From positions 1-64,000 of the forward strand of contig NZ_JAKRGA010000008.1 in NCBI RefSeq assembly GCF_022347785.1: a stretch of DNA of 64,000 nt, read 5' to 3'. The notes beneath the pieces are model-generated. The model ran no database searches. It saw only the letters and a program-made list of their open reading frames with translations, and was not told the origin of the DNA. This DNA is from Psychrobium sp. MM17-31. GTDB lineage: Bacteria; Pseudomonadota; Gammaproteobacteria; Enterobacterales; Psychrobiaceae. Of this stretch, positions 7,103 to 15,113 are shown in pieces. Position 1 is the stretch's first letter, and each line of letters begins with the position of its first letter. The position numbers and the translations under genes are program-made.

Positions 7103-7918
7103 ATGTCAGTTTTTTCAAAATCAATTATTAATAGTTTAGTGGCTTCACTTTTTGTCATCCACGGTCCTTTATACGCAGACGAAGCTGAGTTTGTAACTGT
7201 AGAAAAAGAAGTACAGGAAGCAAAAGCGGCTAAAAAAGCGATTGAACGTCGTATTGAAGTCAAGGCAAAAGCCGGTAAACCAGTGCGTGTTTTTGTTAAT
7301 AGTAATGATCAAGAACACTTTTTCGAGTTGTCGCCTGAAGAGATCAAAAACATTAGTAAGGTAACAGCAAAACTAGAGAATCTAGACGAAAGGACCATGG
7401 CTAAGGTTAAACAGGCGCTAGCCAATGTGCAGAAGAGTCTAGATGAGCTTAAGCAGGACAAGTTGCTAACTCAAGCTGAACTTGAAGAGGTTGAAAGACT
7501 GTCTGAACTGCACGGCAAAGAATTACGCATTAAAATGTTGGAATTAGATAAGCTTGAAAGCGTTAAAAAGCTTGAACATGTAAAAGGACTCAAAGAGCTT
7601 GAAATTCTTAATGAACTAATGGATGAAGAACACGCTTTTGTGATTCGCGAACGTTTAAATGAGCACGGCGAGTCGATCACCGTTAATATCGAAGAATTAG
7701 ACGATGAAGATAAACGCGTATTTGTCATTGATGGCAGCGATGGTGAAATTGTTATCAATGGTGAAAAAGGTAAGAAAATGGTGCAAACCTTTGTTTTAGG
7801 CGAAGGAAATACCATGATGAAAGGTCATGTTGATGCCATTCTTAAATTGATCAAACACGGTGAGTTTTCACCAGAAGAGCTGGATAAGCTACAACAAATG
7901 CTTGATAGCAAAAGATAG
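7103..7918 (+). CDS. Secreted charged helical protein, likely output of the adjacent two-component system
   Basis: This 271-residue protein has an N-terminal signal sequence (SIINSLVASLFVIHGPLYA, cleavage near residue 25) and a strongly charged mature part. The stretch from about 80 to 170 is rich in Glu, Lys and Leu with heptad-like spacing and is probably a coiled coil; a more strand-like, acidic segment follows (about 175-235). No cysteine and no catalytic motif are seen, and I recognise no family. GGAG precedes the ATG by 8 bases. It is transcribed divergently from the kinase/regulator operon, with a candidate sigma-54 promoter and dyad between them. By layout it resembles ZraP, a periplasmic helical chaperone, though I see no sequence kinship. 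A terminator follows at 7961. Confidence 0.75.
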   Translation: MSVFSKSIINSLVASLFVIHGPLYADEAEFVTVEKEVQEAKAAKKAIERRIEVKAKAGKPVRVFVNSNDQEHFFELSPEEIKNISKVTAKLENLDERTMAKVKQALANVQKSLDELKQDKLLTQAELEEVERLSELHGKELRIKMLELDKLESVKKLEHVKGLKELEILNELMDEEHAFVIRERLNEHGESITVNIEELDDEDKRVFVIDGSDGEIVINGEKGKKMVQTFVLGEGNTMMKGHVDAILKLIKHGEFSPEELDKLQQMLDSKR

Positions 7919-7960
7919 TTAAGCTCTCACTATCTCTCTCTTAGTTTCTATTATTGAACG

Positions 7961-7988
7961 CCTCGGCTATTATAGCCGAGGTTTTTTA
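7961..7988 (+). terminator. Rho-independent terminator
   Basis: The stem CCTCGGCTA/TAGCCGAGG is followed by TTTTTT, 42 bases after the stop of the secreted helical protein. Confidence 0.85.
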
Positions 7989-8001
7989 TTGAGAGTGACA
8001 A

Positions 8002-8253
8002 ATGGCCAAGCCAAATAAAAAAGGACCGACAAAAACCGTCGATATCTTTTGCCAATCCTGTAAAGCACAACTTTATAAATACCGCAAAGGCGGCAAAGGG
8101 GCATTAGTTAAATGCTTTGTTGAGCGGATCTCCCAAGATTATACTCAAACGCCTTGTCAGTGCCCTAATTGCCAGCAAGTCTTTGCTAGAGAAACGCTAA
8201 TTCGCGGCGTGGCGGCCTACAAAATGATCGGCGGCAAGGTTTTTTTCAAATAA
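8002..8253 (+). CDS. Small zinc-ribbon protein
   Basis: The 83-residue basic protein has a CxxC (CQSC, about residue 17) and a C-terminal CxCPNC cluster (about residue 53), which together could bind one zinc in a ribbon fold. It has no signal sequence and is likely cytoplasmic. It is convergent with arfB (6-bp gap). Small zinc-ribbon proteins of this type are common in marine gammaproteobacteria, but I know of no assigned function. Confidence 0.7.
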   Translation: MAKPNKKGPTKTVDIFCQSCKAQLYKYRKGGKGALVKCFVERISQDYTQTPCQCPNCQQVFARETLIRGVAAYKMIGGKVFFK

Positions 8254-8259
8254 CACGAG

Positions 8260-8673
8260 TTAAAAGTTTTTACTCCGCATTTTTTTAAGCTGGCCTCGCT
8301 GGCTTTTCTTATCAAGACGTTTGAGTTTAGAGGAGTAAGTTGCCTTGGTGGCAATACGTTTCTTTTGCACCTTGTTCGCGTCTAATATAATGGCTTTTAG
8401 CTGATTCAACGCTTCATCTCGATTAAAGTCTTGACTGCGAGAGCTTTGACTTTTGATGATTATTTTTCCTGATTTGCTAATTCGATGGTCGGATGTATTG
8501 AGTAGTTTTGTTTTTAAACGGGCAGACAACGATTGGCTGCTTTTTATATCAAAAAACAGATGCACCGCAGTCGAGGTTTTATTCACATGTTGTCCGCCAG
8601 CACCTTGAGCTCGGATAAACTGCATTTCAATTTCGTTAGCTGGAATAGTTAGCGAATTAGATATTTTTAACAT
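8260..8673 (-). CDS. arfB: Alternative ribosome-rescue factor ArfB (peptidyl-tRNA hydrolase)
   Basis: At 137 residues it matches E. coli ArfB/YaeJ in size. The release-factor GGQ loop is present in context AQGAGGQHVNKTSTAVHL (about residues 23-40). A long basic, lysine/arginine-rich C-terminal tail (about 95-137) would enter the empty mRNA channel of a stalled ribosome. It hydrolyses peptidyl-tRNA on non-stop complexes. No tmRNA or arfA is in the window. It is a single gene, divergent from the PilZ gene. Confidence 0.92.
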   Translation of the reverse strand: MLKISNSLTIPANEIEMQFIRAQGAGGQHVNKTSTAVHLFFDIKSSQSLSARLKTKLLNTSDHRISKSGKIIIKSQSSRSQDFNRDEALNQLKAIILDANKVQKKRIATKATYSSKLKRLDKKSQRGQLKKMRSKNF

Positions 8674-8757
8674 GGTTTTCTTCGGCGAAATTTTCCGTCA
8701 CTTGTTTTAAATTTAAACTAAGCTTAAATAGTCAACTAATGTTTTAGGGGAAACGTT

Positions 8758-9054
8758 ATGATTACTACCGTAGATGATAACCGAAGTTTCACACGAATGG
8801 ATGTCGATTGTGGCGTTAGATTTAAAATGGATGGTTCAAGTGATTTAATGTATGGCACGGTTCACAACTTGAGCGCCCAAGGCGTTTCTTTTGCAACCAA
8901 TGAACCTCTGCCACAAGATGCGGAATTGTTTATTGAGGTGAACTCGGGTGGTGGTAGCATTCCACCACTAATGGCAAATGCTCAGGTGCTGCGATGCACT
9001 GAAGCGGCAAACGGCGAATTTGAAGTCGCCTGTAAAATGCAAATTAGCGCTTAG
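8758..9054 (+). CDS. Single-domain PilZ protein (c-di-GMP receptor)
   Basis: This 98-residue protein carries both c-di-GMP binding motifs of PilZ domains: RxxxR (RSFTR, about residues 9-13) and (D/N)xSxxG (NLSAQG, about residues 41-46). GGGGAAA lies before the ATG. It has no other domain, so it would act by protein-protein contact after binding c-di-GMP. The window also encodes a large GGDEF/EAL protein (15.1 kb) and type IV pilus genes (30-35 kb), both frequent partners of PilZ signalling, but no direct link is shown. Confidence 0.88.
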   Translation: MITTVDDNRSFTRMDVDCGVRFKMDGSSDLMYGTVHNLSAQGVSFATNEPLPQDAELFIEVNSGGGSIPPLMANAQVLRCTEAANGEFEVACKMQISA

Positions 9055-9075
9055 TTCAATTTCTCGTATCCGTTG

Positions 9076-9104
9076 AAAGGCTTGATTTTTATCAAGCCTT
9101 TTTT
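9076..9104 (+). terminator. Rho-independent terminator
   Basis: AAAGGCTTGA/TCAAGCCTTT forms a stem with a short T-rich loop and a T tail, about 20 bases after the PilZ stop codon. Confidence 0.85.
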
Positions 9105-9196
9105 AATGCCTGAAGATTATTGAACTTAAGTCCAGTTTGTTAGTGGTTAATTTTTGTTACTATGCGGTCATCACGACAAATAAAAAGACTTTGAAA

Positions 9197-10120
9197 ATGA
9201 CCACTGCCATTATTTCTCATCCTGATTGCCGGCGTCACAAAATGGATGTTTTACATCCTGAACAGCCGGGGCGTATTGACGATATTTCTGATCGTTTAAT
9301 TGCTAGTGGCTTGGAATATAGTATTGATCATTTTGATGCTAACGATGTGCTCAATGCCGATTTGTTGCGCGTGCACGGCGTGTCTTATATTCGCAGTTTA
9401 TATGAGCGTATTCCTCATGAAGGGCTGGTGAATATTGATGGTGATACACAAATGTGTGCTAATACACTTAAGGCTGCAAATCGCGCGGCAGGCTCTGGTG
9501 TACAAGCTGTTGACTTAGTGATGCAAGGTAGTCATCAAGCGGTGTTTTGTAATGTAAGGCCACCGGGGCACCACGCTTATCGCGATAAAGCTAGCGGCTT
9601 TTGCTTTTACAATAATATTGCCATTGCCGCATCTCATGCGCTGTCGTTAGACGAAGTAAGCCGTGTCGCTATCATTGATTTTGATGTTCATCACGGCGAT
9701 GGCACTGAAGACATTTTTAAAGACAGTGACGATGTGTTGTTTTGTTCGTTGTTTCAACATCCGTTTTATCCCTTTAGTGATCCTGAGCCTCAGCATCAGA
9801 ATCACATTAAATCACCAATGGCGGCAGGCGAGGGTTCAAAAGAATTTAAGCAACTAGTGTCAGAGCATTGGATGCCTGCAATCGAGAAATTTGAGCCACA
9901 ATTAATTTTTATCTCTGCTGGCTTTGATTCTCATCGCAATGACGACATGGGACATATCAATCTTGATGATCCTGATTATGCTTGGGTTACTCAACAGCTT
10001 TCTGATTATGCGCAGCGTGATAATTGTCTGGGAATTATCTCAATGCTTGAGGGGGGATATGAGCAGGGGGTCTTAGGTAGAAGCGCCATCGCGCACATTA
10101 AAGCGTTGGCGAGATTGTAG
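9197..10120 (+). CDS. Histone deacetylase-family (acetoin utilisation/polyamine deacetylase-like) hydrolase
   Basis: The start at the ATG at 9197 yields MTTAIISHPDC and 307 residues, normal for the bacterial class II group; an upstream extension is not conserved-looking. Zinc and catalytic motifs are complete: RPPGHHA (His pair), FDVHHGDGT (zinc Asp/His), SAGFDSH (second zinc Asp) and LEGGY (C-terminal glycines). It likely removes acyl groups from small amines or proteins; the substrate cannot be told from sequence. A Pat-like acetyltransferase follows at 10.5-13.2 kb on the opposite strand, but no shared operon exists. Confidence 0.88.
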   Translation: MTTAIISHPDCRRHKMDVLHPEQPGRIDDISDRLIASGLEYSIDHFDANDVLNADLLRVHGVSYIRSLYERIPHEGLVNIDGDTQMCANTLKAANRAAGSGVQAVDLVMQGSHQAVFCNVRPPGHHAYRDKASGFCFYNNIAIAASHALSLDEVSRVAIIDFDVHHGDGTEDIFKDSDDVLFCSLFQHPFYPFSDPEPQHQNHIKSPMAAGEGSKEFKQLVSEHWMPAIEKFEPQLIFISAGFDSHRNDDMGHINLDDPDYAWVTQQLSDYAQRDNCLGIISMLEGGYEQGVLGRSAIAHIKALARL

Positions 10121-10132
10121 ATCGTTATTTTC

Positions 10133-10324
10133 TTAAGCGACCTGATAAAACTGTGCATTAGCAATGAGTTGATCGTCGATGATCTCTTTGGCAAGCGTTG
10201 CACATCCACCGCATTGACTAGCGACGCCAAATTTCTCTTTAATAGCTTTTATGCTTTGATCGCCTTGATCGACAGCCTGACGGATGTCTTTATCTGTAAT
10301 ACCTTTGCATACACAAACAAACAT
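10133..10324 (-). CDS. bfd: Bacterioferritin-associated ferredoxin-like [2Fe-2S] protein
   Basis: The start is set at 10324 (MFVCVCKGIT), giving 63 residues; a 5-residue longer form is possible. The four cysteines (CVC near the N-terminus and CGGC after about 32 residues) follow the BFD fold pattern and would bind one [2Fe-2S] cluster. Bfd releases iron from bacterioferritin. The sequence over the start codon resembles a Fur box, matching iron control of this gene in other bacteria. No bacterioferritin gene is present in the window. It converges with the deacetylase gene. Confidence 0.88.
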   Translation of the reverse strand: MFVCVCKGITDKDIRQAVDQGDQSIKAIKEKFGVASQCGGCATLAKEIIDDQLIANAQFYQVA

Positions 10325-10338
10325 AATAACTATTCTCA
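10324..10338 (-). promoter_or_regulatory. Possible Fur box at bfd start
   Basis: On the minus strand TGAGAATAGTTATTA matches the 7-1-7 Fur consensus TGATAAT-N-ATTATCA at 11 of 14 positions. It abuts the ATG of bfd. This is weak on its own, but the gene is a typical Fur target. Confidence 0.4.
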
Positions 10339-10501
10339 TTGAAAACTTGCAATGAAGTATAAATGATATTAATTATTATTTAAATGCTTGGTTGAATGTT
10401 TTGTGAGGCTGTAAACGTTGTTATTTATTCAGTGTTTGACAATCAATAGTTTAGCTACATGTGGGCGACCAAAAAACTTGCCACCCACATAGATGAGGAG
10501 G

Positions 10502-13207
10502 TTATTTGCCGCTGCTTGATTGATAAGCTTGCAAGTCGAGGCGCATTTCGACCCAGCCTTCTTCCATATCAAATTTAACCTTGAAGCCCAGTTTACGACT
10601 GAGATTAATCATTCCCGCATTTTGTGGCAGGGTGAGGCCACTCATGATTTTAGTACCGCGTTGTTTGCAGTAATCGATCATTTTGAGCATTAAGGTCTTT
10701 CCTAATCCTTGGCCTTGAATATCACCACGTATTACAACGGCAAACTCTGTTTCTAGGTTTTCCGGATCGGTAATCGCTCTCACGACCCCCAAGGTATGAA
10801 ACTTCTCATTTTCATCGCGATAAGAAGCAATGAAGGCCATTTCACGGTCGAAATCGATTTGAGTCATTTTAGCCATTTGTTCATGGCTCAGTTGTCCCAC
10901 TTCGCCAAAGAAACGCTTGTATCTATCTTCTTTACTGAGGCTGTCGTTAAACTCAAAGTGACTTTGTTCATCTTCAGCTTTGATGGGACGTAGCATGACT
11001 TCGCGGCCGTCTTTTAACGTGATAAGTTGCTCTAACTCTCGCGGGTAAGGACGAATCGCTAAGCGCTCTGCGCCATCGCCTTCACAGTGCTGAAGCTGGA
11101 TATTTACATCCAAGATCGTTGCTTGGTCACCTTGGATCAGCAGTGGATTAATATCTAGTGACGCAATCTCTGGGCAATCTATAATCAAATAAGACAGCTG
11201 AGTAATAGTGACTGATAGTGCATTAATATCGAGATCGGTTAACGCGCGATGGGCCTTGATTTTCCCGCTCTTTATTGCACCTATGATGAGGTAACGAGCG
11301 AGCGCCGTATTAAGAGGGAGCAATGCGACTGCCGCATCTCGGGTCAGATCCCAACTTGAGCCTCCTTCACCAATGTATAAGACTGGGCCAAAGATAGCGT
11401 CGTTATGCATCGCAAAACGCAACTCTTGGGTACCTGCTGTATTGGCCATTTTTTGAATGTTGAGACCGTCAACTTCGATGCCGTGATGATTGGTTTGATT
11501 GTCCAGCATTGCCTGTGCGTTAATTCGCACTGCTTCTTCATTCATCAAATTAAGCTTTACGCCGTCAATGGATACTTTATGAGTGAGTGCGGGAGCGCTA
11601 AGTTTTAGTGCCACCGGATAGCCTAATTCATTGGCGATAGCTACAGCTTGTTCACTGCTAGCTACATGATAAGTGTCTAATGTTGGTAAGCCGTAAAGCG
11701 ATAACAGCGGTGCCGCTTTATGTAAATCGATACTGTTAAAACCATCGGCTAGTAGAGATTGAGCAATTGCTCGTGCTTCTTCTGGTGCGGTTTGATAATG
11801 GCGAGAAATTGATTTTGGTGTCTCTTGTAGCAATCGCTGATTGCGACGGTATTCAACCATGTGCATAAAGGCGCCAACAGCCCCATCAGGCGTTCTAAAG
11901 CTAGGAATTCCTGCTTTGCGGATGATTTTACGTGCTTGGTGAGCCGAGCTTTCTCCCATCCAGTTGGTGAGAATATTTATTTGCCGGCCACGAGTGTGCT
12001 GGTTAATGCTTTTAATAATGGCTTGTGCGAATTCTTCGCCACTTGCTACTGCCGATGGCGAATGGATAACTAACAAGGTGTCGATTTCTTGCGAGTCTAG
12101 CAAGATAGAAAGTGTTTTAGCGAATCGCTCTGGGCTTGCGTCGCCGGCGATATCGACGGGGTTTGCTTTCGACCAGTGATTTGGCAAGAGCGCTGACAGG
12201 CGCTGGATAATTTCATCTTCAAGCGTAGCTAATTTTCCGCCACGAGATATTAATGTATCTACCGCCATAATGCCCGGTGCTCCGCCGTTGGTTACAATGG
12301 CAAGACGTTCGCCTGTCAAAGGTTTGGTGTGGGCGAGGGTTTCAAAGGCGGCAAAGAGCTCTCGTAGGTGATTTACTCTAAGCATACCTGCACGTCTAAA
12401 TGCAGCATCGTAAACTGCATCACAACCCGCCATAACGCCGGTGTGATGGGAAACGCCAATTGCGCCTTCATCGGTTGAGCCTGATTTTATAACGATAATC
12501 GGTTTGGCGCGGGCTGCAGTTCTTGCCGCCGACATAAAGTGGCGATGATCGTTAATCCCATCGATATAAAGCAAGATAGCTTGTGTTTTAGGGTCGCGAC
12601 TTAAAAAATCGAGGATTTCGTTAAAGTTAAGATCGATGGTTTCGCCAACAGAGACAAAGTAAGAAAAGCCCATATTCTTATGGTTTGCCCAATCAAGGAC
12701 CGTGGTTGCGACTGATGACGATTGAGAGATGAAGGCTACTTTCCCCGGCTGTGCTTGCTGGTGGGCAAAGCTGGCATTGAGACCTAAATGGGGAATTTGC
12801 ATGCCTAGACTACTGCCACCAAGGATACGAATACCGTATTTTCTAGCGATCTCTTTAACCTGATCATTACCACTGCTTTCATCAACAACTGGTAATTGAT
12901 CGATACCAGCAGCGAGCAAAATGACTTGTTGGCATCCTAGCTCACCTAATTCTGTCATCACTTGCGGCGTGTATTTGGCATTAATGGCAATGATGGCTAG
13001 ATCAGGGATTTGCGGTAAATCGGCTATTTTCTTATAAGCTAATACGCCACATATTGATTGATGTTTGGCATTTACCGGCATGATTGGTCCAGCAAAACTT
13101 CCCTGCAGCAAATTGCGCATGATGAGATTACCTGCGCGCTGTGGTGAGTTAGACGCACCTATTACGGCGATAGATTTGGGATTGAAAAACCGATTAATTG
13201 GATTCAT
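10502..13207 (-). CDS. pat: Pat-type protein acetyltransferase (ADP-forming acyl-CoA synthetase-like plus GNAT)
   Basis: This 901-residue protein has the Pat/YfiQ order: a CoA-binding Rossmann domain (SIAVIGASNSPQRAGNL, residues 12-28), a succinyl-CoA ligase-like domain with GVSHHTGVMAGCDAVYD (about 245-265), an ATP-grasp domain (about 490-700, GYPVALKLSAP), and a C-terminal GNAT acetyltransferase (about 735-890) with the acetyl-CoA loop QGQGLGKTLM. The E. coli and Salmonella relatives acetylate lysines of enzymes such as acetyl-CoA synthetase and do not make acyl-CoA. A His pair is visible in the ligase-domain loop, but without alignment I cannot say whether the synthetase site is active. 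It is a single gene, divergent from the MOSC gene. Confidence 0.85.
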   Translation of the reverse strand: MNPINRFFNPKSIAVIGASNSPQRAGNLIMRNLLQGSFAGPIMPVNAKHQSICGVLAYKKIADLPQIPDLAIIAINAKYTPQVMTELGELGCQQVILLAAGIDQLPVVDESSGNDQVKEIARKYGIRILGGSSLGMQIPHLGLNASFAHQQAQPGKVAFISQSSSVATTVLDWANHKNMGFSYFVSVGETIDLNFNEILDFLSRDPKTQAILLYIDGINDHRHFMSAARTAARAKPIIVIKSGSTDEGAIGVSHHTGVMAGCDAVYDAAFRRAGMLRVNHLRELFAAFETLAHTKPLTGERLAIVTNGGAPGIMAVDTLISRGGKLATLEDEIIQRLSALLPNHWSKANPVDIAGDASPERFAKTLSILLDSQEIDTLLVIHSPSAVASGEEFAQAIIKSINQHTRGRQINILTNWMGESSAHQARKIIRKAGIPSFRTPDGAVGAFMHMVEYRRNQRLLQETPKSISRHYQTAPEEARAIAQSLLADGFNSIDLHKAAPLLSLYGLPTLDTYHVASSEQAVAIANELGYPVALKLSAPALTHKVSIDGVKLNLMNEEAVRINAQAMLDNQTNHHGIEVDGLNIQKMANTAGTQELRFAMHNDAIFGPVLYIGEGGSSWDLTRDAAVALLPLNTALARYLIIGAIKSGKIKAHRALTDLDINALSVTITQLSYLIIDCPEIASLDINPLLIQGDQATILDVNIQLQHCEGDGAERLAIRPYPRELEQLITLKDGREVMLRPIKAEDEQSHFEFNDSLSKEDRYKRFFGEVGQLSHEQMAKMTQIDFDREMAFIASYRDENEKFHTLGVVRAITDPENLETEFAVVIRGDIQGQGLGKTLMLKMIDYCKQRGTKIMSGLTLPQNAGMINLSRKLGFKVKFDMEEGWVEMRLDLQAYQSSSGK

Positions 13208-13300
13208 AAATATTGTCGTCCTAACTTGTCTTTTTGCTGTTTTGTGCGCGGCTCAATTGTTATAGTCGGCAGCATCAAACTCATTGTAATGGAATATTCT

Positions 13301-14119
13301 ATGGCAACGCTGACGCAAATCAATGTCTACCCGATTAAATCCTTGGGCGGTATTCAACTTTCGCATGCCTTTGTTGGCGAAACGGGGTTGGCACTCGATC
13401 GCCAACTGATGCTGGTGGATAAAAATGGCAAGTTCGTGACGGCGCGAAAGTGGCCACACTTATTAGCATTTCAAGTTTTATTAGATGATAAAGGATGGGT
13501 AGTAGTGGGGCCGAGTGGTGAGCAGTTATCGATTGCTCGTGCTCAGTTTAAGCAATCTGTTGACGTGAATATCTGGCGTCATGATATGAAAGCAGCTTGC
13601 GCTGATGAGTCTGTTAATGCGTGGTTTAGTAAGCAGTTGAATAGTGATGTGCGTTTGGTATCTGTTTGCGATGAATCTGCTCGCTATGTTGCTGACTCGA
13701 AGCAGGAAATTGCTTTTTCAGATGGTTATCCTTTGCTAATCATTGGCCAAGGCTCGTTAAACGAATTGAATCAGCGAGCGACTGAAGACTCTATTATGGA
13801 TCAATTTAGGACAAATTTGGTTTTCGACGGCGAGATGGGCTTCGTTGAGGATACATGGCAGCGGGTCCGAATCGGTGAAGTGGAGTTTAAATTTGTAAAG
13901 CCGTGTGAGCGCTGTGTGATGACAACGGTGAATTTTGATGATTACTCATTTAGAAAAAATAGAGAGCCGCTAGCAACCCTGAAACAGTTTCGTGCAGATC
14001 CTAAAGGCCGCTTAATGTTCGGTGAAAATCTAATTGCTGTTAACTCGGGAATGATTAAAGTAGGCGATGAAATTGAGGTATTGTCTACTCATGAACCTAT
14101 AAAATATGGTGCTAAATGA
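13301..14119 (+). CDS. MOSC-domain protein (YcbX-like, without ferredoxin domain)
   Basis: The start is set at the ATG at 13301 because MATLTQINVYPIKSLGG aligns with the start of E. coli YcbX; an ATG four codons upstream is also possible. At 272 residues it contains a MOSC N-terminal beta-barrel (about 1-115) and a MOSC domain with the conserved cysteine context KPCERCVMT (about residue 200). YcbX has an extra C-terminal [2Fe-2S] domain that is missing here. MOSC proteins bind molybdenum cofactor and reduce N-hydroxylated compounds. The sequence ends normally after the MOSC barrel, so this is a shorter family type, not a truncation. Confidence 0.85.
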   Translation: MATLTQINVYPIKSLGGIQLSHAFVGETGLALDRQLMLVDKNGKFVTARKWPHLLAFQVLLDDKGWVVVGPSGEQLSIARAQFKQSVDVNIWRHDMKAACADESVNAWFSKQLNSDVRLVSVCDESARYVADSKQEIAFSDGYPLLIIGQGSLNELNQRATEDSIMDQFRTNLVFDGEMGFVEDTWQRVRIGEVEFKFVKPCERCVMTTVNFDDYSFRKNREPLATLKQFRADPKGRLMFGENLIAVNSGMIKVGDEIEVLSTHEPIKYGAK

Positions 14120-14222
14120 CATCTAATGAAAAGAATTGAAAAGTAACGTATTTAGGCTGCATTCAGCAAAGCTAATTAAGCTATAATGCATCGCGAAGCT
14201 CTCCCTTAAATTGGAATTATTT

Positions 14223-14882
14223 ATGAAATCAATGACTAAAAAACTCACGGCGGTAATCGTTGCATCTGCCACATTAACTTTAGGTGCTTGTCAGACTGTT
14301 GACCCATATACAGGTGAAAGCCGTACCAACAAAGCAACAACTTATGGACTGGGCGCTGCTGTTGTTTGTGCATTGATTGGTTCGAAAAAGAATAGTAAAC
14401 ACGCTCGTAACGCTGGTTTGGGTTGTGGTGCTATTGGTGCCGGTATCGGTGCCTACATGGACTCACAAGAAGCTGAAATTCGCAAAGAAATGCAAGGCAC
14501 AGGTGTTCAAGTTCAGCGAGATGGCGATAAGATTCGCTTAATTATGCCGGGCAATATTACTTTTAAGACAGGTAAATATGACATTAGCCCGAACTTTTAC
14601 AATACGTTAGACGGTGTTGCCCGCGTATTAGCTAAGTTCAAAGACACACGCTTGATGGTAGCTGGTCACGCCGATAGCACAGGCAATGCCTCATTTAACC
14701 AAACGTTATCGGCTAACCGCGCTCAGTCTGTTGCGGGATATCTTCAACAGCGTGGAATTAATGCGGGCCGTTTAATGAGTCGCGGTTTTGGTTCATCGAT
14801 GCCAATCGCATCTAATGAAACAGCGCAAGGTCGTCAAGCGAACCGTCGTGTAGAGCTGGATATTGTCGCTAATCCACAGTAA
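14223..14882 (+). CDS. OmpA/Pal-like outer-membrane lipoprotein with glycine zipper
   Basis: The start at the ATG at 14223 has GGA seven bases upstream. The lipobox LTLGAC places the lipidated cysteine at residue 23. A glycine-zipper hydrophobic region follows (about 42-80, rich in GLGxGxxGAGIGAY). The OmpA-C domain (about 105-219) has the peptidoglycan-binding motif GHADSTGNASFNQTLSANRA and a C-terminal GRQANRRVELDI. This order is like E. coli YiaD. It would tether the outer membrane to peptidoglycan. It appears monocistronic. Confidence 0.9.
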   Translation: MKSMTKKLTAVIVASATLTLGACQTVDPYTGESRTNKATTYGLGAAVVCALIGSKKNSKHARNAGLGCGAIGAGIGAYMDSQEAEIRKEMQGTGVQVQRDGDKIRLIMPGNITFKTGKYDISPNFYNTLDGVARVLAKFKDTRLMVAGHADSTGNASFNQTLSANRAQSVAGYLQQRGINAGRLMSRGFGSSMPIASNETAQGRQANRRVELDIVANPQ

Positions 14883-14904
14883 TAACGATTAAATCAGCCT
14901 AATT

Positions 14905-14932
14905 AAATAGCGTTTAATTTTAAACGCTATTT
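14905..14932 (+). terminator. Possible terminator (AT-rich hairpin)
   Basis: AAATAGCGTTTAA pairs perfectly with TTAAACGCTATTT about 22 bases after the lipoprotein stop. The following T run is short, so efficiency may be modest. Confidence 0.5.
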
Positions 14933-15113
14933 AAACTCTTCTCATTCCCATCTTCCCCTAGTATATTAACAAACTTGCCAATTGAACTGGCTTTTAATAG
15001 CAATTATTAATTTGTTTTGTTAACTTGTATTTTCTATCTATAAAGGATTATTTTTGATAAGAAAATAAAACTATTTTACTAAGCGGCGAGCTTTGACTTT
15101 GGGCTGTTACTTT

